In this document: positions 1 to 6,418 of the stretch, piece after piece
Layout of the letters: the number at the start of each line of letters is the position of its first letter
Numbering within the stretch: the first letter of the stretch is position 1
Source: Oscillospiraceae bacterium
GTDB taxonomy: Bacteria; Bacillota_A; Clostridia; Oscillospirales; Oscillospiraceae
DNA: 32,782 bases
Assembly (NCBI GenBank): GCA_021771675.1
Contig: JAETOP010000031.1
Location: forward strand, 1-32,782
Direction of reading: 5' to 3'
Program-made: the position numbers and the translations under genes
Notes under the pieces: generated by a model
Told to the model about the DNA's origin: nothing
Databases searched by the model: none
What the model saw: only the letters and a program-made list of their open reading frames with translations

Positions 1-37
1 CTTTCCACATTGGCTTGTAACAGTATTTAGGTGCCTG

Positions 38-90
38 CTGTACAGTCCCTCAGTCAGCTTCGCTGACAGCTCCCCTTGCACAGGGGAGCC
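38..90. repeat. Family A two-hairpin intergenic repeat, copy 1
   Basis: This copy runs from CTGTACAGTCCCTCAGTCAG to CAGGGGAGCC. It holds two adjacent palindromes: GTCAGC-TTC-GCTGAC and GGCTCCCC-loop-GGGGAGC. Other copies are at 22706-22760, 22843-22897, 29966-30020, 30072-30124 and 32699-32751. The bases before it (1-13, CTTTCCACATTGG) are the reverse complement of 22785-22797, so the window begins inside a larger repeat unit. Confidence 0.85.
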
Positions 91-137
91 TTTGCTCAGA
101 AGCCTTTAGCTGATTCCATTCAACGAAGTGCTGCAAA

Positions 138-226
138 AACGTTACCGGGCGGGTTAGGGAAAAAGCGATTACCGGCCAGCCCCAGGCGAAATTGGCTGCG
201 GGCCCAGCCCGCCAAATTACAATTTA
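138..226. repeat. Family B repeat fragment before the acyltransferase gene
   Basis: It contains AACGTTACCGGGCGGGTTAG, then AAAAAGCGATTACCGGCCAG, then CCCGCCAAATTACAATTT. Near-identical blocks are at 13010-13110 and 22932-23015, and the AT-rich tail matches 25943-26009. No gene is seen in 1-282; the stretch is repeat material up to about 226 and then a short leader with the ribosome site AAAGGAAG before the ATG at 283. Confidence 0.75.
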
Positions 227-282
227 CCAAATGCACCTCATAAGATAAGCGCAACATTTTACCAAGAAAGGAAGACTTAACC

Positions 283-1536
283 ATGACGGACTGGATGCGG
301 CTGGACAATGCGGCGCTGATTTTTCCTGCGGTACGGCGGCGGGACTGGACCAACGCCTTCCGGGTCAGCGCCACCCTGTCTGAGCCGGTGAACCCGGAAA
401 TCCTGCAACAGGCGGTGGACGCCCTGCTGCCCCGGTTCCCCTCCATGTACGTCAGCCTCCACCGGGGCGCCTTCTGGTACTATCTGCAAAAGCTCACCCA
501 AGGCCCCCGGGTGCGGCAGGACGGCGCCTGCCCCCTGATTCACATGACCGGCTCGGAGCTGCGCAAATGCTGCCTGCGGGTGCTCTGGTATGAAAACCGC
601 ATTGCGGTGGAGTGCTTCCACGCCATCACCGATGGAAACGGCGGCATGATCTATCTGAAAACCCTCACCGCCGCCTACCTGTCCCTGCGCCACGCAGTCT
701 CCATCCCCGCCGGGGAGGGGGTGCTGGACTGGACAGAAGCCCCCCGCCGGGAGGAGCTGGAGGATTGCTTCACCGCCGCAGCGGGACACACCCCGTTGAG
801 CCGGAAGGAGGCAAACGCCCTGCGGCTTCGGGGCACCCGGGAGGAGGACGGCTTTCTCCATCTGACCATTGCCACCATCCCGGAGGAGTCCCTTCTGGCC
901 CTGGCCCATAAGTATCACTGCACTGTCACCGCTCTGCTGTGTGCGGTCATGCTCCAATCCATTCTGGCAGTAGCAAGGCCCGGGAAGCGGTGGGCCAAGG
1001 TGACGGTTCCGGTGAACCTGCGAAAAATCCTGGGCGGCGAGACTCTGCGCAATTTCGTGCTGGCGGTGAACGTGGGGGTTGACCCCCGGCTGGGCAGCTA
1101 TACCCTGGAGGAGCTGACTCGAGCGGTGCAGGGCCAGCTGGAAACCCTGATCACCCACCAGCAAATGGCTGCCCGGGTGGCGGCCAATGTGCAGCCCGCC
1201 CAGAATCTGCTGCTGCGGGTCATGCCCCTGCCCATCAAGAATCTGGCCCTGCGGATGGTCTACCATCAGGTGGGAGAGAGCAAGGGCAGCATCAATATCT
1301 CCAACCTGGGCAAAACCCGGCTGCCCCGGGAAATGGAGGACTACGTCCAATATCTGGACTTCACCATCGGGCCTCTGATTACCTGCTTCAACAATTGCAG
1401 CGTGGTCTCCTATGGCGGCCTGACCCGAATCAACCTGATCCGCTCTACCCGGGAGCCGAGGCTGGAGCGGGATTTCCTCACCCGGCTGGTTCAGCTGGGA
1501 CTGGAAGTGTCCGTGGACAGCAACGAAAGGAACTGA
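283..1536 (+). CDS. Condensation-domain-like acyltransferase (alcohol acetyltransferase-like)
   Basis: The protein is 417 residues. It carries the HxxxDG signature of the chloramphenicol acetyltransferase/condensation fold as HAITDG (His113, Asp117), preceded by the usual hydrophobic strand. The C-terminal half has a strand-rich region with SINISNLG, resembling the second lobe of these enzymes. Such proteins move an acyl group from CoA or a carrier protein to an alcohol or amine; this acceptor is unknown. It has no signal peptide, and the carrier-protein and adenylation domains of a peptide synthetase are absent. The ATG follows AAAGGAAG at suitable spacing. The zinc-ribbon membrane gene starts 3 bp after its stop, so the two are surely co-transcribed. 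I am confident of the fold and not of the substrate. Confidence 0.75.
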   Translation: MTDWMRLDNAALIFPAVRRRDWTNAFRVSATLSEPVNPEILQQAVDALLPRFPSMYVSLHRGAFWYYLQKLTQGPRVRQDGACPLIHMTGSELRKCCLRVLWYENRIAVECFHAITDGNGGMIYLKTLTAAYLSLRHAVSIPAGEGVLDWTEAPRREELEDCFTAAAGHTPLSRKEANALRLRGTREEDGFLHLTIATIPEESLLALAHKYHCTVTALLCAVMLQSILAVARPGKRWAKVTVPVNLRKILGGETLRNFVLAVNVGVDPRLGSYTLEELTRAVQGQLETLITHQQMAARVAANVQPAQNLLLRVMPLPIKNLALRMVYHQVGESKGSINISNLGKTRLPREMEDYVQYLDFTIGPLITCFNNCSVVSYGGLTRINLIRSTREPRLERDFLTRLVQLGLEVSVDSNERN

Positions 1537-1539
1537 GCT

Positions 1540-2229
1540 ATGTATTGTATGAACTGCGGTGTGAAGCTGGGGGCGGGAGAGGAAAAATGCCCTCTCTGCG
1601 GCCTCCGGGCCTATCACCCCGATTTGAAGCGCACCCCTGGCACCCCCCTGTACCCCCGGGAATGGCATGCCCCCGAGGCAGAGCGCAGCGGCTGGCGGTA
1701 TCTGCTGACAGTGTTCTTCCTGGTGGCAGTGAGCGCCTGCCTGATTATCAATTTCCTGCTGGAGGACAGCGTTACCTGGTCCGGCTTCGTGCTGGCGGGG
1801 CTGCTGACGGGTTATGTACTGCTGGTGCTGCCGCTGTGGTTTTCCCGGCCCAATGTGGTGATTTTTCTGGCCATCGACTTCACGGCGGTGGGACTGATGC
1901 TCCTGTACATCGACCTGGCGGTGAAGGGGGGATGGTTTTTGTCCCTGGCCTTCCCGGTGACCGCCATGTACGGCGTACTGGTCACGGGCTTTGCAGCCAT
2001 CGTGAAATACGTCCGACGGGGCCGGTTTTTCCAGCTGGGAGGCGGGTGCATCGTCTTCGGCTGCTCGGCCATGCTCCTGGAGCTGTTCATCAGCATCACC
2101 GTGGGTACGGAGATGTTTGTGTGGAGCCTGTACCCCGTGGCGCTGCTGGGCACCGTGGGATTGTTCTGGATTCTGGCGGGGATGATCCGGCCTCTGGGGG
2201 ACGCCATCCGGAAGAAGACATTTTTATAA
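1540..2229 (+). CDS. Zinc-ribbon, six-helix membrane protein (DUF6320-like)
   Basis: This 229-residue protein opens with a compact zinc ribbon (CMNC at Cys3/Cys6 and CPLC at Cys17/Cys20). A linker follows, then six hydrophobic segments running from about residue 50 to the C-terminus. It therefore has a small metal-binding head and an integral membrane body. I recall this architecture as a domain of unknown function that often sits beside condensation-type acyltransferases, which fits the 3-bp gap here. AAGGAACTGA before the ATG overlaps the upstream stop, suggesting translational coupling. A role in membrane-side modification or export of an acylated product is a guess from context. A hairpin terminator follows at 2236-2260. 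Confidence 0.75.
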   Translation: MYCMNCGVKLGAGEEKCPLCGLRAYHPDLKRTPGTPLYPREWHAPEAERSGWRYLLTVFFLVAVSACLIINFLLEDSVTWSGFVLAGLLTGYVLLVLPLWFSRPNVVIFLAIDFTAVGLMLLYIDLAVKGGWFLSLAFPVTAMYGVLVTGFAAIVKYVRRGRFFQLGGGCIVFGCSAMLLELFISITVGTEMFVWSLYPVALLGTVGLFWILAGMIRPLGDAIRKKTFL

Positions 2230-2235
2230 AACGAA

Positions 2236-2260
2236 TTGGGGGACGGCATCCGTCCCCCAA
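2236..2260 (+). terminator. Rho-independent terminator after the acyltransferase pair
   Basis: TTGGGGGACGG and CCGTCCCCCAA form a stem of 11 bp with a 3-base loop, followed by CTTATTTATC. It lies seven bases after the stop codon at 2229. Confidence 0.8.
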
Positions 2261-2345
2261 CTTATTTATCATATCACATTTCCAAAGGGATTTCCATTCT
2301 CACTTTCTCCAACTTTTCCCCCTGATTCTTATGAAACATCCCATC

Positions 2346-2374
2346 TTGCAAATCTAAAAAGAATGGGCTATTAT
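2346..2374 (+). promoter_or_regulatory. Sigma-A promoter of the decayed small transcript
   Basis: TTGCAA (2346-2351) and TATTAT (2369-2374) are separated by 17 bp. A ribosome site AAGGAG (2387-2392) follows. The same hexamer pair and spacing occur at 14405-14433. Confidence 0.65.
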
Positions 2375-2386
2375 AAGAGTACAAAA

Positions 2387-2527
2387 AAGGAGTGAGTCCA
2401 ATGTACTAGCAAGAAGCTCCCAAATCTGTAGAAAGAGAGGTTACGTAAATGCCGGAGCCCCACAATTTTATGAAATGACCCTCGACGGCTGTAGTGAGTA
2501 GACAGCAGGTCGAGGGTTATTTCTTTG
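2387..2527 (+). pseudogene. Decayed small gene with its own terminator, type I toxin (holin-like) remnant
   Basis: After AAGGAG there is ATG-TAC-TAG (2401-2409), a two-codon frame. A second ribosome-like GAGAGG precedes ATG at 2449, which reads only nine codons to TGA at 2478. The hairpin CCCTCGAC (2479-2486)/GTCGAGGG (2509-2516) with TTATTTCTTTG follows at once. From memory, the order (promoter, very short leader frame, short hydrophobic peptide, hairpin abutting the stop) matches small holin-like type I toxin units of Firmicutes. The hydrophobic peptide is missing here, so I call it a remnant. The hairpin may also end the minus-strand Fic transcript. Confidence 0.45.
2463..2527 (+). repeat. 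Left direct repeat flanking the Fic gene
   Basis: It shares with 3711-3768 the run AATTT-AT-AAATG-CCCTCGAC, a GTCGAGGG partner and the tail TTATTTCTTTG, in the same orientation. The two copies bracket the fic gene and its promoter. Confidence 0.7.
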
Positions 2528-2551
2528 CCCCGCCCGGTCGTTCCTGTGCCA

Positions 2552-3598
2552 TTATTTCAGGCGATAATAGACGGTGGCTTTTCCAGCCCCCTCCCGCTTT
2601 AATTCTCCTGCCTCTACCATTTTCCGCAGCGAACCTTCCACAGAGCTCAGGCTCAATGCCGGACACAGGTCACGGATAGTCTGCTTTGTAAACCGTCCGA
2701 TTTGATTCATCGTGGCTTTGCGCACAATTTCGATGGCGGGACGCTTCTCTTCCACAATGGCAAACCGGTCTTCAAAATCCCTGTAGGCGGCGAGAATTGT
2801 ACCCAGGATATATTTGACGAAGGGAAGCACATCCTCGGTTCCCTCGTGCCACCCATGTTGGGAACGGCTCAGCGCATCGTAGTAAAGGTCTTTGTTTTTT
2901 GCAATCTTGGCTTCCAGAGAAATATACTTGCCTACATAGAATCCACTGCGATACAGCAGCAGGGTTGTAAGCAAGCGGCTCATTCGTCCGTTGCCATCAT
3001 TGAAGGGATGAATGCACAGAAAGTCATGAACAAAGACCGGGATTGCCAGCAGCGGTTCCAGTTCAAAGTTGCCGATCACCCTGTTGTACTCCCTGCAAAT
3101 CTGATCCAGTGCCTCCGGCGTTTCGTAGGGAGGCAACGGTGTAAACAAAATTTCTGTATGCCCATCCGGATAGGTTGCACTGATATAGTTCTGCACATTT
3201 TTGGTCTGCCCTGCCAGTGGATTATTCATGTGGGAGTACATGATTTTATGCAATTGGAGAATGAAATTGCGGGTGATGGGAATCACGTCGAAGTTCTCGT
3301 GAATGATGTTCAGCACATCCCGATAGCCGGCAATTTCCTGTTCATCACGGTTTCTTGGCGTCGTCTTTTCTTCCACCAGCTGACGGATTCGGGTACTGGT
3401 GGTCACAATGCCCTCAATGGCATTGGATGCCTCTGTACTCTGGATTTTCGCAATCTCAACCAGTTTTTCCAGCTTTTCGGGGCGGTGCCTCAGATACAGC
3501 TCCTGCTTTCCAGCCTCTTTATAAATAGCGGCAATCAGGCCCAGAATCTCAGAGTCCCAGGATTGCTCTCTCAATTTTGAGTAGTTGAACATTCGCAT
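2552..3598 (-). CDS. Fic-family protein (predicted AMPylase) with C-terminal winged helix
   Basis: The Fic active-site motif is intact as HPFNDGNGRMSR, which places the catalytic His and the phosphate-binding GNGR loop. Such enzymes usually transfer AMP from ATP to a protein side chain. Near the N-terminus, SNAIEG fits the inhibitory [S/T]xxxE[G/N] helix of self-repressed class II Fic proteins. The C-terminal 70 residues (GRFTKQTIRDL to the end) look like a winged helix, so it may also bind DNA. I place the start at 3598 because AGGAGG lies nine bases upstream; the ATG at 3592 is the alternative. It has no antitoxin partner. Its promoter carries a perfect palindrome. Base composition looks more AT-rich than its neighbours, and direct toxin-like repeats flank it, both hinting at transfer. 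Its target is unknown. Confidence 0.88.
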   Translation of the reverse strand: MRMFNYSKLREQSWDSEILGLIAAIYKEAGKQELYLRHRPEKLEKLVEIAKIQSTEASNAIEGIVTTSTRIRQLVEEKTTPRNRDEQEIAGYRDVLNIIHENFDVIPITRNFILQLHKIMYSHMNNPLAGQTKNVQNYISATYPDGHTEILFTPLPPYETPEALDQICREYNRVIGNFELEPLLAIPVFVHDFLCIHPFNDGNGRMSRLLTTLLLYRSGFYVGKYISLEAKIAKNKDLYYDALSRSQHGWHEGTEDVLPFVKYILGTILAAYRDFEDRFAIVEEKRPAIEIVRKATMNQIGRFTKQTIRDLCPALSLSSVEGSLRKMVEAGELKREGAGKATVYYRLK

Positions 3599-3619
3599 AA
3601 TCCCGCACCTCCTCATCGT

Positions 3620-3657
3620 TTCCCTTAAATTATACCCATATTTAAGGGAATCGTCAA
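3620..3657 (-). promoter_or_regulatory. Fic promoter overlapped by an 11-bp inverted repeat
   Basis: On the minus strand, TTGACG (3652-3657) and TATAAT (3629-3634) are 17 bp apart, a near-consensus sigma-A promoter. TTCCCTTAAAT (3620-3630) and ATTTAAGGGAA (3640-3650) form a perfect inverted repeat with a 9-bp spacer, covering the -10 and most of the spacer. A further GTAAGGGAAA half-site is at 3661-3670. This is an operator layout that would block polymerase binding. Confidence 0.75.
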
Positions 3658-3710
3658 TGTGTAAGGGAAAAATAATTACCGGGTCAGCGGAAGGAATGTT
3701 ACGGAAACTG

Positions 3711-3768
3711 CAATTTCATAAAATGGCCCTCGACCGCTGTAGCAAGCAGGTCGAGGGTTATTTCTTTG
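3711..3768 (+). repeat. Right direct repeat flanking the Fic gene, with hairpin
   Basis: CCCTCGACC (3727-3735) pairs with GGTCGAGGG (3749-3757), followed by TTATTTCTTTG. It copies 2463-2527. The upstream GTTACGGAAA resembles GTTACGTAAA at 2440-2449, so this is probably a second remnant of the same small transcription unit. Confidence 0.7.
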
Positions 3769-3905
3769 TTCCGTGGAGGAACCGGTTTATTTCTTCCCAA
3801 AAGCACCGTCGTCTACATAATCGGGCTGTGTAATCATTTTGGTGCCTGCTGTACAATCCCTCAGGCACCGTTTCCTGGTACCACTCAGCGGAACACTCAA
3901 TATCC

Positions 3906-3940
3906 GTTACCTGGCGGGAGGCTGATAGCCTCCCCTACAG
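3906..3940. repeat. Family C palindrome
   Basis: GTTACCTGGCGGGAGGCTGA runs into TAGCCTCCCCTACAG. The core GGGAGGCTGATAGCCTCCC is a palindrome. Relatives are at 12808-12841, 12950-12977, 22626-22656 and 31075-31105. The rest of 3769-4032 holds no gene that I can support, only a further family A-like scrap near 3841 and the heptamer array. Confidence 0.75.
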
Positions 3941-3967
3941 TGAAACGGGCGGTGCGGCAGACACCAT

Positions 3968-4016
3968 TCCTAACTCCTAATTCCTAACTCCTAATTCCTA
4001 ATTCCTAACTCCTAAT
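3968..4016. repeat. Heptamer tandem array, seven units of TCCTAA[C/T]
   Basis: Seven contiguous 7-bp units read TCCTAAC or TCCTAAT in the order C,T,C,T,T,C,T. The array ends 17 bp short of the stop codon of the minus-strand sugar-binding lipoprotein gene. Shorter arrays occur at 8086-8099, 12649-12669 (inverted) and 13147-13181. Confidence 0.9.
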
Positions 4017-4032
4017 TATCTCATATCTCCCG

Positions 4033-5001
4033 TCAGTACTCCCTCTGGGCCAGGATTTCCGGGGTGAGGGTGTCGGGGGTGAAGATCGTCTCCTCCACGA
4101 AAATCTGCTTGGGGATGGGCTCCCCCGCCAGGTATTGGCGGATGAGCTCGTCCACCCGGGGGCCGTGGAGGGGGCTGCACTCCACGCACAGGTCAATCTT
4201 CCCCTCCATGCACAATTGGAGGGCCCGGCGGACGGCGTCGAAGGAGATGATGGTCACGTCCCCGCCCCGGCCATAGGTGATGCCCGCCTCGTCCAGCGCC
4301 CGCATGGCCCCGAAGGTCATGTTGTCGTTCTCGCTGTAGATCACGTCAATGTCCCGGTTCTCCGCCAGGAAATCCCGAACCACCTCGTAGCCCTTGGTCT
4401 CCGTAAAATCCCCGGGCAGCTGGGCGGCGAAATGCCAGTTTTCATGGGCCTGAACCGCCTCCTCGATGGCCTTGGTTCGCAGCAGCTGGGCAGTAGCGCC
4501 GTAGGTGCCCTGGATGTGGAGGATGCTCACATCCCCCTGATGCTGGGCCATGGCCTTTTCCAGCCAGGACACCGCCTGCTCTCCCTCGGCCAGGAAGTCG
4601 GAGCCGATCTGGGTCAGATAGCGCCCCGTATCCTCCACCGCCACCTCCCGGTCCACGATAATCACCGGGATGTGGGCGTTTTTCGCCTCTTGCAGCACCG
4701 TGTCCCAGCCGGTCTCCTCCAGGGGGGCGATGACGATGATGTCCACCCCCTGGACGATGAAGTTCCGCACCGCCACCAGCTGGTTGGCCTGCTTCTGCCG
4801 GGCGTTGTCATAGAGTAGCTCATAGCCGTTCTCCTCACTGAGGGCCGCAATCATGGAGTCGGTGTTGGCCACCCGCCAGTCGGACTCCGCCCCCAGCTGG
4901 GAGAAGCCCACCTTGGTCAGCTCCTGTTCCGGTGGGGCCTCCCGGGCGCAGCCGGTAAGCAGCAGCGCCAGGATGGCGATTATGCTAAGCATTCGTTTCA
5001 T
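4033..5001 (-). CDS. Sugar-binding lipoprotein (periplasmic-binding-protein type I fold), probable sensor
   Basis: The 322-residue protein starts with a lipoprotein signal ending in the lipobox LLTGC (Cys18), so it should be tethered outside the membrane. The body matches the ribose/galactofuranose-binding family: FSQLGAESDWR, IVIAPLEETGWD, VIIVDREV and a late ENDNMTFGA region in the hinge. ATG at 5001 is chosen over the longer frame because GGAGG precedes it and the signal peptide begins there. It overlaps the kinase gene end by 17 bp. No permease or ATPase of a sugar ABC importer is present, and its partners are a kinase and regulator. It therefore probably presents sugar to the kinase rather than to a transporter, as XylFII does for LytS in Clostridium beijerinckii. 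Its ligand is unknown. Confidence 0.85.
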   Translation of the reverse strand: MKRMLSIIAILALLLTGCAREAPPEQELTKVGFSQLGAESDWRVANTDSMIAALSEENGYELLYDNARQKQANQLVAVRNFIVQGVDIIVIAPLEETGWDTVLQEAKNAHIPVIIVDREVAVEDTGRYLTQIGSDFLAEGEQAVSWLEKAMAQHQGDVSILHIQGTYGATAQLLRTKAIEEAVQAHENWHFAAQLPGDFTETKGYEVVRDFLAENRDIDVIYSENDNMTFGAMRALDEAGITYGRGGDVTIISFDAVRRALQLCMEGKIDLCVECSPLHGPRVDELIRQYLAGEPIPKQIFVEETIFTPDTLTPEILAQREY

Positions 5002-6418
5002 GGGCTTCCTCCCTCCTGAGCGGAATTCGGATGGTAATGTCCGTACCCACCCCGCTTTGGCTTTCAATGGTAAACCGGCACGCCGAAGCGTACATCAGCT
5101 GCAAGCGCTTGTAGGCGGAGTTCAGGCCGAAGCCTGTGGCCTCGTCCCGTTCCAGCCGGCCCCGCAGGGCTTCCAGTTCCCCCGGCTCCATGCCCGCACC
5201 GGTGTCGGACACCCGAATGGTCACCTTTCCCTCTGAGAGCGTTCCGGTGACGGTAATCAGCCCTTTGCCCCGCTTGGGCTTGATGCCGTGGTAGATGGCG
5301 TTCTCCACCAGGGGCTGGAGGGTCATTTTGGGAATCCGGCAGTCGCCCACGGCGCTGTCAATCTCAATGGAGTAATCCAGGATGTCCTTGTAGCGCACCT
5401 GCTGGATTTCCAGGTAGCTGCGGATGTGCTGCTGCTCCTGGTTCAGTGTCACAATGTCCTGGCCGTTGCTGAGAAAGGAGCGGAAATAGGTAGAGAGGCT
5501 GGTGACCATCTCCTCCGCCTGCTCGTTCCGCCCGGTTTCAATGAGCCAGACGATGGCGTCCAGGGTATTGTAGAGGAAATGGGGGTTGATCTGAGCCTGA
5601 ATCAAAGACAGCTCGATGCCCCGCAGACGGATCTGCTCCTGCCGGTTCAGCTCGATCTGCCGGTTTAAGCGGACGGCCATCTCCTCAATGCCCCGGCTGA
5701 GCACCGAGAGCTTGGGGTCGTCGGCCTGAACCGGGGGCTTCTCCCCCAAATCTCCCTGGCCGATCTGAACCACCCGGTGGGAAATGGCGTCAATGGGGTC
5801 GGTGATGCTGCGGCTGGTCTGGATGGCCCGGCGGACGGCCAGAACCACCACCACCGCCATGCACCCCAGCACCGCCGCCAGCTCCACCACCAGCATCCGG
5901 TTTAAGCGCTGCTGCAAGGCCGCCAGCTGGCCCGCCTCGTGGTAGAGATAGGTGTACATGTACTGCTCAATGAGCTGGGTAATCACATAGATGTTGTTTT
6001 CCAGCTGCTCCATCCGCTTGTCGTAGCCCTGGGTCTGCTGGATGCGGTCAACGCTGGCAATCAGATTGTCGCACAGGCCCAACACACTCCCCGCTGCCTT
6101 CCGGCTGTCCGGATTGGTGGAGTTGGAGAGCAATGTCTGGGCCAGGGTCCGGGCGGTCTGGATTTCCTCCAGGGGCAGCTCCTGTGAGGAGCCAATGACG
6201 TAGTAATACATCTTCAAATCCACATCCGCCCTGAAATCCTGGTTGAACCGGGAAGCGGTGGCGATGTTTCCGGTGACGGAGGAATAGCGGATATTGTAGT
6301 TAACCAGCAGGAAGAGAATCACCGCCGCCAGCAGCACCATGGGCAGGAAGGTATTGAGTATCAGCCCATAGAGCTTCCCGGCGATGGAATTGGGCTCCCC
6401 GGAAAATCTCTTTCTCAT
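4985..6418 (-). CDS. Sensor histidine kinase, LytS/YesM type
   Basis: This 477-residue membrane kinase has transmembrane helices at about 17-41 and 176-195. They enclose a 135-residue extracellular domain, mostly helical by eye. A HAMP-like linker (ITDPIDAISHRV onward) follows. The phospho-acceptor region reads QINPHFLYNTL with His280, typical of the His_kinase family. The ATP-binding domain shows the N box LQPLVENAIYHG (368-379), G1 box DTGAGM and G2 box GFGLNSAYKRL. It should phosphorylate the response regulator encoded just upstream, whose stop overlaps its ATG (ATGA). The extracellular domain is the likely docking surface for the lipoprotein encoded next. All key residues are present. Confidence 0.93.
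   Translation of the reverse strand: MRKRFSGEPNSIAGKLYGLILNTFLPMVLLAAVILFLLVNYNIRYSSVTGNIATASRFNQDFRADVDLKMYYYVIGSSQELPLEEIQTARTLAQTLLSNSTNPDSRKAAGSVLGLCDNLIASVDRIQQTQGYDKRMEQLENNIYVITQLIEQYMYTYLYHEAGQLAALQQRLNRMLVVELAAVLGCMAVVVVLAVRRAIQTSRSITDPIDAISHRVVQIGQGDLGEKPPVQADDPKLSVLSRGIEEMAVRLNRQIELNRQEQIRLRGIELSLIQAQINPHFLYNTLDAIVWLIETGRNEQAEEMVTSLSTYFRSFLSNGQDIVTLNQEQQHIRSYLEIQQVRYKDILDYSIEIDSAVGDCRIPKMTLQPLVENAIYHGIKPKRGKGLITVTGTLSEGKVTIRVSDTGAGMEPGELEALRGRLERDEATGFGLNSAYKRLQLMYASACRFTIESQSGVGTDITIRIPLRREEAHETNA

Noticed and set aside
2401..2409. Real two-codon leader peptide gene
   Set aside because: ATG-TAC-TAG has a good ribosome site, but with the downstream frame decayed a working role cannot be supported.
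3968..4016. CRISPR array or phage attachment site
   Set aside because: Units are 7 bp and contiguous, with no spacers and no integrase or cas genes.
4033..5001. Substrate-binding subunit of a sugar ABC importer
   Set aside because: No permease or ATPase gene is adjacent; overlap with a sensor kinase gene argues for sensing.
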